Under the pieces are notes generated by a model. That model searched no databases. It was not told where the DNA came from and saw only the letters and a list, made by a program, of their open reading frames with translations. A program made the translations under genes and the position numbers. From assembly GCA_021838635.1 (NCBI GenBank), contig JAKCDC010000008.1:47615-111614 (forward strand): a stretch of 64,000 nucleotides of DNA, in the 5' to 3' direction. The DNA is from Pseudomonadota bacterium. Its GTDB lineage: Bacteria; Pseudomonadota; Gammaproteobacteria; Steroidobacterales; Steroidobacteraceae. Below, piece after piece: positions 34,609 through 43,626 of this stretch (position 1 is the stretch's first letter; every line of letters starts with the position of its first letter).

Positions 34609-36375
34609 TCAGGCCGCCGCCGCACCCGGATGCTGCGCCGCCCACAATGCCGCATACCGCCCACCCACCTGCAGCAGAGCCTCGTGGCGGCCGCACTCGA
34701 CGACCCGTCCGTCGTGCAGCACCAGAATGCACTCGGCGTGCATGACGCTCGCCAGCCGGTGAGCGATCAGCACCAGGGTCGCCGACCCCGCCATCGCCTG
34801 CAGGCGGGCCAGGACCGCCTGCTCGGTCCGGCTGTCGAGTGCCGCCGTCGCCTCATCGAGGACATATACGAGAGGGCGGCGCAGCGCCGCCCGCGCGATG
34901 GCAATCCTTTGGCGCTCACCGCCCGAGATTCGCACCCCGCGCTCGCCGACCACCGTGTCGTATCCGTCCGGCAACCCAGCCACGAACTCCTCGAGTTGGG
35001 CAATCCGCGCCGCCTGGCGCACCTCCTCGCGGCTCGCCCGAGGCTTTGCGACCGCGATGTTGAACTCGATCGAATCATCGAACAGCACGACGTCCTGAGG
35101 CACCACCGCGATTGCACTGCGCAGCGCGCGCGGTGCGATCCTGTTCAGCGCGAGTCCGCCGAGCCGGATCTCACCGCGCTCCGGCTCAATCAGCCGCAGC
35201 AGCAGCCTCACGATAGAGGACTTCCCCGAGCCACTCTGGCCGACGATGCCGAGCGTCGACCCCGCCGCGACTGTGAAGCACAGCGCCTCGAGCGCCGCCC
35301 GTTCTGAAGCGTAGCGCAGCGTCACCCGATCGAACTCGATCGTCCCCGTCAGCGCAACCGGCAGAGACACGCCGGTCACCGGTTCCGGTACGACCGCCAG
35401 CAGCGCCATCGCCTTCTCGAGCAGCGCAGTGCCTTGCGCAAATCCCTGCACCGCGAAACCGAGCATCTCCGCCGGCCGCACCAGTTGCAGCATGTAGGTA
35501 TTGACGAGCACGAATCCGCCGACCGTGAGAGTTCCCGCACGCACCGCATGTAACGCGTAGGTCAGCGTCGCCGCCAGGAACACTGCAAACACCACAGCCA
35601 CCGCGAGCCCGTTGCGCGCATAACCCCGATAGAACTGCACCCACGCTGCCTCGCTGCGCGCGAGCGCCTCCCCGGCCTTGCCCGTCACCAGCGGCTCCGC
35701 CCCGAAGGCCTTCACCGTCTCGAAATTCAACAGGCCGTCCGTCATGACAGCCCCTGCAGCTACGCGGGTCTCGGCCGCGTCGCGCGCACTGTCTCCGATG
35801 CGACGCGCCGAGTGGCCGAACAGCACCGCGTAACAGAGCGCGGCGCCACAAAACAGTCCGAGAAACACCGGTTGGTGCAGTCGATGAAGCACGTAGGCGG
35901 CAAGCAACAGCTCGGCGCACACCGGCAGCACGGTAAACACCAAGTGATGCAGTATCAACCGAACCCCTTCGAGCCCGTTTTCGATGATCTGGCTGACCGC
36001 GCCGGTTTGTCGGGTGAGGTGATAACGCAACGGCAGACACAGCACATGCGCGAACAGCCGTTCGTTCAGCGTTCGCAGCATCCGCCGCTCCGCCCTGGCG
36101 TACCTCAGCGCACGCAGTTCCGCGCTCGAACGTCCGAGCCACTGGCTGGCCGCATAGAGTCCGACGAGCACACCCGACGCGAACGGGATGTGGCCCTGTC
36201 CACTCAGCCCGTCGATGATCCACTTCAACGCCAGAGGCGCCAGTGCGTTCATCGCGGCCCCGAACAGCACCAGCAGCAGGACCTCCGTGAGCCGCAGTGC
36301 GACAAACGGCGTCACCTCGCCGTGCAGTAGCCTCACCGCCTCCCGCCACTGACGCCAGCGGGATTCCCAGCTCAC
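34609..36375 (-). CDS. Lasso peptide ABC exporter D1
   Basis: 588 aa half-transporter of the ABC-B/Atm1-like kind. Six membrane helices in residues about 20-310, then the ATPase with Walker A GQSGSGKSS, signature ISGGERQRIAIARA and Walker B YVLDEATAALD. It should export the mature peptide and give self-immunity. It is the only exporter in the island and therefore likely serves both lasso peptides. The start is a GTG overlapping the stop of the upstream RAYT-like gene (GTGA), so these two are translationally coupled. Confidence 0.9.
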   Translation of the reverse strand: MSWESRWRQWREAVRLLHGEVTPFVALRLTEVLLLVLFGAAMNALAPLALKWIIDGLSGQGHIPFASGVLVGLYAASQWLGRSSAELRALRYARAERRMLRTLNERLFAHVLCLPLRYHLTRQTGAVSQIIENGLEGVRLILHHLVFTVLPVCAELLLAAYVLHRLHQPVFLGLFCGAALCYAVLFGHSARRIGDSARDAAETRVAAGAVMTDGLLNFETVKAFGAEPLVTGKAGEALARSEAAWVQFYRGYARNGLAVAVVFAVFLAATLTYALHAVRAGTLTVGGFVLVNTYMLQLVRPAEMLGFAVQGFAQGTALLEKAMALLAVVPEPVTGVSLPVALTGTIEFDRVTLRYASERAALEALCFTVAAGSTLGIVGQSGSGKSSIVRLLLRLIEPERGEIRLGGLALNRIAPRALRSAIAVVPQDVVLFDDSIEFNIAVAKPRASREEVRQAARIAQLEEFVAGLPDGYDTVVGERGVRISGGERQRIAIARAALRRPLVYVLDEATAALDSRTEQAVLARLQAMAGSATLVLIAHRLASVMHAECILVLHDGRVVECGRHEALLQVGGRYAALWAAQHPGAAAA

Positions 36376-37394
36376 CGGCCGTCCTTGGTCCGCCCAGGCT
36401 CGGGTGGATCCGCGCTCTCGGCTCCATCGGGGTCCCCCTCCGTCCCGCTCTGCTCCGATTCATCTGTGCCACCGCCGGCTGCGCCCGACTCCGCCTCACA
36501 GCGGGCTCGAACTTCCGCGAGAATTGCCTCCGCCGCACTCAACAGCCCCCGCGGATCACGCGCGCGCAATGTCCGAACAGTCCCCTGCAGCGTGCTCTCA
36601 TCCCGCCCCAGCAACTCACCGATTGACTTCAGGGACACGCCGCATCGAACCGCGACTAAAGTGACCAGAGCCCGCCCCCGGCACAGGCGCCGGGTTCGCG
36701 AACGTTCCGCCATCCGCTCGGCCGCAAACCCGACATGACGCGCAACGAACCAGATGACGGACCGCAGCAGCGCCTGTTGCTGCCGCTTGCGCAACGCACG
36801 CGCCTGACAGAACACCTCCCGGATCCCCGGCGTGGCACCGCTCGGCGAGGCAAATGCCCGCGCCAACTCGCTCTCGACGCCCCGCGCTCTGAGCATCCGA
36901 TATTCGCGCACCGCACCCGGCCCGCGTCCGAGCTGCTCGAGCACCGTATCAGTATCGACCCAGGGAAGCCCCGTCTCCCCCTGGTAGGCCGCATCCGCGG
37001 TCCAACCCGTTCCGGCGAGCGGACGATGCAGCCACAGCACGATTTCGGCTCGAAACGCATCGCGAATCCGGAATGTCCTCAGCCGCTTGAATACCGGACC
37101 CGTACTGCCGCGTGACCGGTTGAAATGCAGCGCATAGGGCACAGTCACATAACGGAACATGCGGCTTATCGGAACCTGTGCGGGTTCAACTGCAAACTCA
37201 ACGCGATCCGCTTCACAGCGACAGGCGAATACCCGTCCTCCACACCAGAACAACATCGAGTCGATGCTGTGTGCCATCTTGCGCCAATCATTCTCATCCC
37301 GGACGAGCGGCCCCGGAAGACCGCTGCGCAGAATGACGTGCAACAGCGCCGCAGAACGATGCTCCGATCCCACTCGAGCGTGCCTGGTCCTCAT
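36372..37394 (-). CDS. RAYT-like (REP-associated tyrosine transposase) protein with degenerate active site
   Basis: 340 aa. The N-terminal Y1-transposase-like domain (about 10-200) has the RAYT layout: HVILRSGLPGPLVRDEND at the start, the tyrosine region VPYALHFNRSRGSTGPVFKR, and a WVDTD segment. The two histidines of the HUH motif are absent (RCEADRVEFAV where MPNHVHLLV is expected). At about 245-290 is a DnaA-type helix-turn-helix (ALVTLVAVRCGVSLKSIGEL). A Glu/Ser/Pro tail ends the protein. The start at 37394 has AAGGGGG upstream. Coupled to the exporter D1, so it is probably a domesticated DNA-binding protein of the lasso operon; no function is known to me. Confidence 0.72.
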   Translation of the reverse strand: MRTRHARVGSEHRSAALLHVILRSGLPGPLVRDENDWRKMAHSIDSMLFWCGGRVFACRCEADRVEFAVEPAQVPISRMFRYVTVPYALHFNRSRGSTGPVFKRLRTFRIRDAFRAEIVLWLHRPLAGTGWTADAAYQGETGLPWVDTDTVLEQLGRGPGAVREYRMLRARGVESELARAFASPSGATPGIREVFCQARALRKRQQQALLRSVIWFVARHVGFAAERMAERSRTRRLCRGRALVTLVAVRCGVSLKSIGELLGRDESTLQGTVRTLRARDPRGLLSAAEAILAEVRARCEAESGAAGGGTDESEQSGTEGDPDGAESADPPEPGRTKDGR

Positions 37395-38026
37395 GCCGCC
37401 CCCTTTTTTGCTCACTCGTCCATTCTCAGGCCGATCGTGTGCGCGCACTCCGACAATCTCCCCTTCGCCGAACGCCCGCCGCCGACACGGACAGACGCCG
37501 ACCGCCTAGTTCACAAAAAAATACGTTACTCCGACACTTGACGCGATGCAACACGCCGACATGCCGTTAGTTTTTTATGCCCTCATCAACTCTGCGCTCG
37601 CCCAGACTGCCGCTCCGCGATCCCCAACCTTCGCATCTGTAACCTCCGAATTTCTCCAAACTTTTCCCAACCTGCGACGCCTGTACAGCAACCCGGAGTC
37701 CGACACATGGCCGTCAATTCCTGTCGACTATAGCCTGCGGAATTTCCCTGCCCTCCTTGCGAACCAGAACTCCGCTCGGGTCGCAAGTGACTGAATAATC
37801 GAAATAAAAAATTCCCGCCTTCCGCCAAACCGGCAAGCCCGTGATTTCACGGCGTGCGGTGCGAGACATGTCGCCCTGGGACGAACTCGTTGATGGCAGG
37901 GACGAACTCGTCAATTCGTCTCTTGACAAAAAACTGTTCGAGGAATTGCGTAATCACGTCACCACGGATTCGGCGCCACTCCGTGAGTGATAGGACATTT
38001 CATTCATACGAGTGAGGAGAACGACC
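37395..38026. promoter_or_regulatory. Divergent control region between the RAYT-D1 operon and the A2-B2-C2 operon
   Basis: 632 bases without a supported gene. The base composition is clearly less GC-rich than in core DNA. It holds two direct repeats (GGGACGAACTCGT at 37878-37890 and 37899-37911), a TTGACA box at 37923-37928 whose -10 partner CGTAAT lies 20 bases on, A/T runs near 37510-37520 and the RBS of precursor A2. No second precursor with the lasso signature was found here on either strand. Confidence 0.5.
37878..37915. repeat. Two direct repeats upstream of precursor A2
   Basis: GGGACGAACTCGT occurs twice with its starts 21 bases apart, two helical turns; beyond it both continue with two mismatches then AT. 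The second copy also contains an inverted repeat GACGAA / TTCGTC (37901-37920). The position just upstream of a TTGACA box suggests an operator, but no protein is assigned. Confidence 0.5.
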
Positions 38027-38119
38027 ATGCAGTACCTGGGCAATGTCTCGACGCAGACAAAAGGAACTCCTGGATCCGCGTTGGAGCAGGGAGTCATCGT
38101 CGGATTCGATCCGCGTTGA
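38027..38119 (+). CDS. Lasso peptide precursor A2
   Basis: 30 aa, too short for usual gene finders. ATG at 38027 is preceded by GAGGAGA at ideal spacing. The leader is MQYLGNVSTQTK and the predicted core is GTPGSALEQGVIVGFDPR. Support: Thr at -2, Gly at 1, Glu at 8 giving an 8-residue ring, and a leader end LGNVSTQTKG of the type seen before proteobacterial lasso cores such as the astexins. The core starts GTPG like capistruin. A GTG five codons upstream (38012) would give a 17-residue leader but has no RBS. It is followed by a strong hairpin and by B2 and C2 on the same strand. Leader length (12) is short for the class. Confidence 0.88.
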   Translation: MQYLGNVSTQTKGTPGSALEQGVIVGFDPR

Positions 38120-38126
38120 GGGAACC

Positions 38127-38156
38127 GGCGGTGTGCGGCGTCCGCCGCACACCGCC
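38127..38156 (+). promoter_or_regulatory. Hairpin between precursor A2 and B2
   Basis: Perfect 13-bp stem GGCGGTGTGCGGC / GCCGCACACCGCC with loop GTCC, starting 8 bases after the A2 stop. No U-run follows. Such structures between precursor and enzyme genes may stabilise the short precursor mRNA and lower downstream expression. Confidence 0.75.
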
Positions 38157-38192
38157 CTTCCCCCGAGACTCCGAAGGAACGAAATCCGCACC

Positions 38193-38900
38193 ATGTACGA
38201 ATTCGCACCGTACGTCTCTTCCTGCATCACAGGGCGGCGCTGCATCTTCCTCGACTTGAAACGTGATCAATATTTCGCGGTAACAGCCGCACGGGTGCAC
38301 CGGCTAGCACCGTTACTCACGGACTGGCACCCGGAGCCCCGTGAATCCGACTTGCCCGGTGCGCAGGACGAATCATCCACGGACGTGGCTGAAGAACTCC
38401 TCAAAGCAGGACTCTTGTGCAATGCGCCGCCATTCCCCACACCACGGCCGCCACTTCCCGCCCGCGCAACCCGTGAACTCCACCAACCGGCTCGTTCGCC
38501 GATAGCCCACGGGCGATCGAGGCACAGCCTCCCAGCACTCCTGGCCATGCTTCGGGCCAGCCTCGCCCTCCGGCAGACTCCACTATGGCGGATCGCTGAC
38601 CGCATCCGTGCAGGAAAGGAACACCCTAAGCCCGACCTATCCGACCCGCCCCCATGGGAAGTCGACTCCATTACCACGACGTTCCTACAAATCAGACCCT
38701 GGTACCCGCGGGATTACCTCTGTCTATATGACTCACTTGCGCTGATGCTGCTTCTTGGCAGCTATCGAATTCACGCCGACTGGCTCTTCGGTGTCAGAGA
38801 GGATCCATTCCTCGCACACTGCTGGGTCCAGCATAAGTCCACCGTTCTTAACGATCGCTTGGACCGAATTCGCCCCTTTATTCCAATTTTGGCCATCTGA
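38193..38900 (+). CDS. Lasso peptide leader peptidase B2
   Basis: 235 aa from the ATG at 38193. N-terminal leader-recognition half (SCITGRRCIFLDLKRDQYFAV) and C-terminal protease half with Cys in LCLYDSLALMLL, His in LAHCWVQ and Asp in VLNDRLDR, matching B1 at each place (both end IPILAI or SPILRI). Processes precursor A2. Followed by C2 after 9 bases. GC content is lower than for B1. Confidence 0.9.
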   Translation: MYEFAPYVSSCITGRRCIFLDLKRDQYFAVTAARVHRLAPLLTDWHPEPRESDLPGAQDESSTDVAEELLKAGLLCNAPPFPTPRPPLPARATRELHQPARSPIAHGRSRHSLPALLAMLRASLALRQTPLWRIADRIRAGKEHPKPDLSDPPPWEVDSITTTFLQIRPWYPRDYLCLYDSLALMLLLGSYRIHADWLFGVREDPFLAHCWVQHKSTVLNDRLDRIRPFIPILAI

Positions 38901-38909
38901 CGCATCGCA

Positions 38910-40730
38910 ATGGACTTCCCTTATATTGCGTTTCTATGGAACCCCCGCGATTCCGTCGAAGCGCAGAATGCGCTTCACTTCCTAAGACAATTCTCGCATG
39001 CCACGTGGATTACGCAGATCGAGTATCCGGGCCTCGCGGTTTACAGAAAGCCAATTGCCAGCCGTTGCTTGCGAACATATATCCTCCCGAACAACACAGG
39101 CGTCATCTTCGGAACAATATTTTCCCGCAGTTCAAATCGCCATTTGACGGCCGAAGAACTGGCGAATGACTATTCTCTCGACACCTCCCCAAGGAAGCTT
39201 GCCCGTACCCTGACGCGAGAATATTGGGGCGGATTCATTGCGCTGCACTCACAACCGACCTCCGGCCACTGGTGCGTACTCCGTGACTGCTCCGGTTCCC
39301 TTCCCTGCTATTACACCAGCATACGTGGCGTCACCTTGGTGACCTCCGATGCGCGCAACTTCTACTCTCGCTCGAACTGGAGCCGCGAATGCCCACTCGC
39401 ACCGGCTCGCATCAACTGGCATTATTTGTCGGCCTTTCTGCAAGACTCCCAAAGGCCGGCACGAGACACTGGCCTGCTTGGCGTCCGAGAACTCCTTGCC
39501 GGGGAGACTCTCACCAGGGAGGAACAAGAACCCGTTGCGGACCTGGCCTGGAATCCTGCGACCTTTGCGTCGAAAACTGCCGGAACTTCACTAGCGTCGA
39601 TTACCGAAGAACTCCGCGAGACGACTCGCTCATGCATCCACGCATGGGCGCGCACCCATGAAGCGATCGTTCATCAACTATCCGGCGGATTCGACTCTTC
39701 CCTGATTCTCGCATTGCTCACCCGCAGCACCCCACGCCCCAGCATCCTCTGTGTTAACCGATACGCCGACGGCCCCGCGGAGGACGAGCGCCCATACGCA
39801 AGACTCGCATCCCAGGCCTCCTCCATGCCCCTCATCGAATGCCCATGGAGATTTTCCAGCTATACATTGGATCACGCATGTCTTGACGCACCAATAGGCG
39901 CGAAGCCGTACGTCCAATCACTTCTGTATCCCGTGGAGTCCTGCTACCTCTCTGAACTTAACTCTTTGTACAAGTTTGATTCTATATGGACCGGTGAGGG
40001 AGGTGACCACCTCTTCATCGCGTACCGAACAGAATTGGGCATAATCGACTTTATCGCCGCTTACGGACTGAACCGAAATACCTTATCTATTGCCACCGAC
40101 TCTTCAAAGCTGACCGGCACATGCATTCCATCTCTTCTTTACAAGGCCATTTGCCATGCCGCAGGTATCGGCCCACATCGCGCCGCCCCACCAGGGACAC
40201 TCCACGACACACCACCTTATGAGAATCCACCCGCCGACCATCCTTGGCTGGGTCACGCGCTCGAGTCCCCTCCCGGCAAACGCGAGCAGATAAGATTGCT
40301 CGGCGAAGTCCTCCACCGCCATTACCCCACTCCAGGTTCCCTTGACTCACTATCCCGTCATCCACTTCTATCCCAACCGCTCATAGAATTGTGCCTTAGA
40401 ATTCCCACGTACTCTCTCCTTCATGGTGGCCATACGCGCGGCCTGGCCCGGCGCGCGTTCGCACAAACATTGCCACCCGACATCCTGCATCGCGAATCGA
40501 AGGGCGAGACGACCCACAGCCTCACCGGCATACTTTACCGCAGCGTTGCCTTCATGAATGAAGTTCGTCTTAATGGCACTCTACGCAAACACGAATTCAT
40601 CAACACATCACTGATTACTGCAATTACGGACTGCCAGAGCACTCTTTCAGATACTCAAATTCTTCCTCTCTGTGCTGCCGTCGCAGCCGAAATTTGGTTG
40701 CGAGCATGGTCTTCTGGCCGCACACCGTAG
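38910..40730 (+). CDS. Lasso peptide cyclase C2 (asparagine synthetase B homologue)
   Basis: 606 aa. Starts MDFPYIAFLWNPRDS, similar to the start of C1 and lacking a Cys nucleophile. ATP motif VHQLSGGFDSSLILALL and the conserved GEGGDHLFIAY. Forms the macrolactam of peptide A2. No transporter follows; the next 457 bases show no gene. A 60-base sample at 39961-40020 has 28 G+C (47%), compared with 38 (63%) at 33001-33060 in C1. Confidence 0.9.
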   Translation: MDFPYIAFLWNPRDSVEAQNALHFLRQFSHATWITQIEYPGLAVYRKPIASRCLRTYILPNNTGVIFGTIFSRSSNRHLTAEELANDYSLDTSPRKLARTLTREYWGGFIALHSQPTSGHWCVLRDCSGSLPCYYTSIRGVTLVTSDARNFYSRSNWSRECPLAPARINWHYLSAFLQDSQRPARDTGLLGVRELLAGETLTREEQEPVADLAWNPATFASKTAGTSLASITEELRETTRSCIHAWARTHEAIVHQLSGGFDSSLILALLTRSTPRPSILCVNRYADGPAEDERPYARLASQASSMPLIECPWRFSSYTLDHACLDAPIGAKPYVQSLLYPVESCYLSELNSLYKFDSIWTGEGGDHLFIAYRTELGIIDFIAAYGLNRNTLSIATDSSKLTGTCIPSLLYKAICHAAGIGPHRAAPPGTLHDTPPYENPPADHPWLGHALESPPGKREQIRLLGEVLHRHYPTPGSLDSLSRHPLLSQPLIELCLRIPTYSLLHGGHTRGLARRAFAQTLPPDILHRESKGETTHSLTGILYRSVAFMNEVRLNGTLRKHEFINTSLITAITDCQSTLSDTQILPLCAAVAAEIWLRAWSSGRTP

Positions 40731-41187
40731 GCGAAAACGCTTCGCCTTGAATGCATTTCCCAGGCATGACAGGCCGCACAACCTAGACGGCATATCGCGT
40801 GTGACGCCGTCAGGACGCGTGCGGTCTCGGCCCAAGAACCGCAAGCATCCGGGCAACGCACCTGCATCTAACGCGGCATGACTGGGTGATACGTGTCCCC
40901 AAGAAATGGAGTGGACACGTAATCACTTCAAGGCACACCCCCCACCGCACTCGCCTGCCGTCTGCTCTTGCACAGCGTGATGGACTTCGAGTCACGCCCT
41001 TGCGCTCGCCAGTAAGCGGCCTCGCGCTGCACTACGTCACTCTGGGCCACCAGGTCCTCGGACCACCAGGCTCGAATGTTTTTCGGCGTCTCAAAGACGC
41101 CAGGTCTAGTGCTCGTCGTCAACGCCTTCCTGCGTGACCTCGTGCCACGGACCGTCGCCAGCGGCAGATCGCCCCGCATCCGTGCCG
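40731..41187. other. Gene-free stretch between C2 and the isopeptidase, possibly with insertion-sequence remnants
   Basis: 457 bases between convergent genes. A segment at 40893-40918 reads GTGTCC...GGACAC (imperfect palindrome with a 14-base spacer), like the end of an insertion element, and an 83-codon minus-strand frame (40928-41179) is open but unlike any protein I recognise. No terminator with U-run is evident. This is where a second exporter would be expected; none is present. Confidence 0.35.
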
Positions 41188-43272
41188 CTACCGAGGACGT
41201 GTGGGCCTCGGCACCGACAGTCCCACACTATCCAAAAGTGCTGGCGACACCGCGCTTGGTCCGAGCAAGTTAAGCTCCGCCCAATAGAAATTACGCATCC
41301 TTGAGATCCTCGCCTCCGCTGGAACACTCAACCAATGAACGCTTCGCCGATACGCGAATGCCTCGACGGTCGTACCAGTTGCCTTCCATTCTTGAAGCAG
41401 CTGCCCCGCATCAGGATTTCTACTCACGAACTCCAGCAATATCGGCCCATTTGCAGGCTTCCCAGTCCCCACCGGGTCAAAATACTGGTAGCGCCAAATA
41501 TTCTTCCCCACCGGGGCGCCGCCAAAAAAGATGGCTGATTCTCTCCGCCAAAGCGCTCCGCCCAGCGCGAACTCCGTCACATTGTAGTCCGCCGGGTCTC
41601 CCACTTCCGCGGCCACATATTGATGCAGTCGCTCTATGGCATCGGCCGCAAACAGGCCACCAAAACTCCATCCCATCACCATCGCTCGACTCACATGAAC
41701 GCCAGCCGCCTCCGCGGCGGGAATCGCATGTGCGAAGGTCGAGATCGCACTTTTCTGAGCACGTCTGGATGCCATGAAGTCCCCAAACCCACGCTCATCA
41801 ATGTTCGCCCAATTGACGAGCATCACTGCAATCCCCGCATGGACGAGCCTTGCGACCGGGTATGAAGTAATCCATTGGGCGTCTTTTGAATAGCTCTCGG
41901 AGAATCCGTATGCCATCACCGCCAATGGCACGGGCCGTCCCGCCAACCCCGGCGGAACCGCGAGAAATCCCGTACTGTACGTTCCAAAGCTCGAGGCTAC
42001 CCTGACTGTTTTGAATGGAAAATTGAGTCTTCGCGCTCTTGGATCCAGCTTTCCCAGGTCGTTCATCTCCCCCGTAGTCAGATTGATCTCCACCAGTCTC
42101 GGCGGATCTCTCAACGTTTGTGCGACACAGACCGCAACGGTCGTATCTGAATCCAACTGACACGCATTCCCACCGCCTCCCAGGTCACCATGCGGCCAGC
42201 GGAATACCCTCAAGAGCGCATCGGTTTTTACATTCACCTCATCTAAACGCCAGCGATTCACGCCTCCAGGCCTCTCAAACCCAAGAGAGTCTATGAACAT
42301 CCGGTGGTTGCCTGATAGCCACACGCCACCCACATCCCGAATGAAACGCCCGGACGTCAAGGCCGAAACTTCCTTGAGCTCGTCGTGTCTACGAAGAACA
42401 AATGCCTTCAACGAACCCACACAACCGCATAGGGTCCTGGATGTGCCATCACGATGAATTCGGTTCGATATCAAGACCATTCGACCACGAGGAGACGCAG
42501 CAAACGAAGCAATTCTGAACAGTGGGATACCCCCATGAATTCTTTGCCCAGACTCGATATCGTAAATTTTTGTATGTAGAGATCGCAGTGACGATACCAA
42601 CCCCAGAAGCCGCCCTTGCCTCCAAATGAGCTGCGGCGCAAGCTTAAACCGATTTAGTGAAAGACGAATCTTTTTTGTCCGAAATCCATTGGATTGGCGC
42701 ACCAACATGAATGCACCCACTCTTTCGAGTACCGGCCATCTAGCCCAGACCGGCGATATCAGCTCGAGTGTCGTCATTCCGCCTCTAACGCGAACGGAAT
42801 TCCGCCCTCGCCACCGCCAGGGAACGGCGTACGAATATGCCAGGAGACCCCGAATACGGTCGTACGCAGAAATGGCGAAGGTGTGACTGCTGCGAAAAAG
42901 AACGCCCCGCGCGCCGGTCCGAATATTCGCCCACTGAATTTCATTCACGGGCCCATATTTGCAAAATAAAATGCTTCCGGCATTTCGCCAGAGTACGGTC
43001 CCAATGCCTCCCCCTCTATAGACGACGCGTAATTCCTCGCCTTTGAGAGTCCTGATCACGATCCGCTCATTTCCATGCGCTTCGGCGCTATTGCGCTCTA
43101 CTTCTGCCAACCTGGCGCCATGTGGCGATATCGCATAAGAAATGACCGCCCACGATTGCCCGAAATCTCTCGACTCGGCGCGCACGATGGTTGCAAGACC
43201 GGTAATGACCATCAAACAGACGCAGAATGTGACTCCCGCGCTGGCAGGAGCCGCTATTCTGTTCTTCGACAT
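41188..43272 (-). CDS. Lasso peptide isopeptidase (prolyl-oligopeptidase fold, AtxE-like)
   Basis: 694 aa from an ATG with GGAG eight bases upstream. A signal peptide (VTFCVCLMVITGLATIVRA) suggests the periplasm. Beta-propeller-like N-terminal region (about 35-420) and a C-terminal alpha/beta hydrolase: nucleophile Ser536 in GWSFGG, His646 in SVHWLSVP, and Asp621 in RNPDAGQ as candidate acid. Such enzymes cut the isopeptide bond and linearise lasso peptides. The position beside an STN TonB gene is the known AtxE-type arrangement. GC content is low here. Confidence 0.87.
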   Translation of the reverse strand: MSKNRIAAPASAGVTFCVCLMVITGLATIVRAESRDFGQSWAVISYAISPHGARLAEVERNSAEAHGNERIVIRTLKGEELRVVYRGGGIGTVLWRNAGSILFCKYGPVNEIQWANIRTGARGVLFRSSHTFAISAYDRIRGLLAYSYAVPWRWRGRNSVRVRGGMTTLELISPVWARWPVLERVGAFMLVRQSNGFRTKKIRLSLNRFKLAPQLIWRQGRLLGLVSSLRSLHTKIYDIESGQRIHGGIPLFRIASFAASPRGRMVLISNRIHRDGTSRTLCGCVGSLKAFVLRRHDELKEVSALTSGRFIRDVGGVWLSGNHRMFIDSLGFERPGGVNRWRLDEVNVKTDALLRVFRWPHGDLGGGGNACQLDSDTTVAVCVAQTLRDPPRLVEINLTTGEMNDLGKLDPRARRLNFPFKTVRVASSFGTYSTGFLAVPPGLAGRPVPLAVMAYGFSESYSKDAQWITSYPVARLVHAGIAVMLVNWANIDERGFGDFMASRRAQKSAISTFAHAIPAAEAAGVHVSRAMVMGWSFGGLFAADAIERLHQYVAAEVGDPADYNVTEFALGGALWRRESAIFFGGAPVGKNIWRYQYFDPVGTGKPANGPILLEFVSRNPDAGQLLQEWKATGTTVEAFAYRRSVHWLSVPAEARISRMRNFYWAELNLLGPSAVSPALLDSVGLSVPRPTRPR

Positions 43273-43626
43273 TTGAGGACTCCAGGGTTGTACGCACTTT
43301 CTCGCATCGACGTGAGCGCGATAGGCACTTTCACGGCAGATTGTCATTGCTATTTTCGACCGGAAATCTGAGTCCCCTGAAGAGTCCGCTTCCGACGCCA
43401 GCTCGACTCCGCCAATGGCTTCTGTAGACACGGCGATCAATCAAGGGTATGGCCGTACCAAGGCTCCGGTCCTCTGACGAAATCGCCACTCGCGCAAATT
43501 CAATGAAACTCAAGTTTCAATCTCGATGCACGCCATGGGTTCCGAGATCGCGACTCCCGGTCTGTATGACCACTCTGTCGTGAACAGGGACGCGCGTCCG
43601 TGCGCACTCCACACCCGTGGATCAGA
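43273..43626. other. Gap between the isopeptidase and the right TonB gene
   Basis: 354 bases on the same transcript direction. A short perfect palindrome GAAACTCAAGTTTC is at 43505-43518. The isopeptidase frame stays open up to 43440 without family similarity. No lasso-like precursor was found in any frame. Confidence 0.4.

Noticed and set aside
34472..34664. A 71-codon frame between D1 and B1 considered as a precursor (VTEGHDAGDV segment)
   Set aside because: Thr at -2 and Gly at 1 are present by chance, but core positions 7-9 are V, R and G, so no ring could form; high-GC alternative frame.
37546..37794. An 82-codon plus-strand frame in the divergent lasso region considered as a gene or precursor
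   Set aside because: No RBS, no lasso signature (no Thr at -2 before Gly with Asp/Glu at 7-9), and no recognisable domain.
37878..37915. Two direct repeats considered as a CRISPR array
   Set aside because: Only two copies of 13 bases with an 8-base gap and no cas genes.
43331..43513. A 60-codon minus-strand frame between the isopeptidase and receptor considered as a third precursor
   Set aside because: It has Gly-rich sequence but no Thr-X-Gly junction with an acidic residue at the needed place and it overlaps the 5' region of the isopeptidase.
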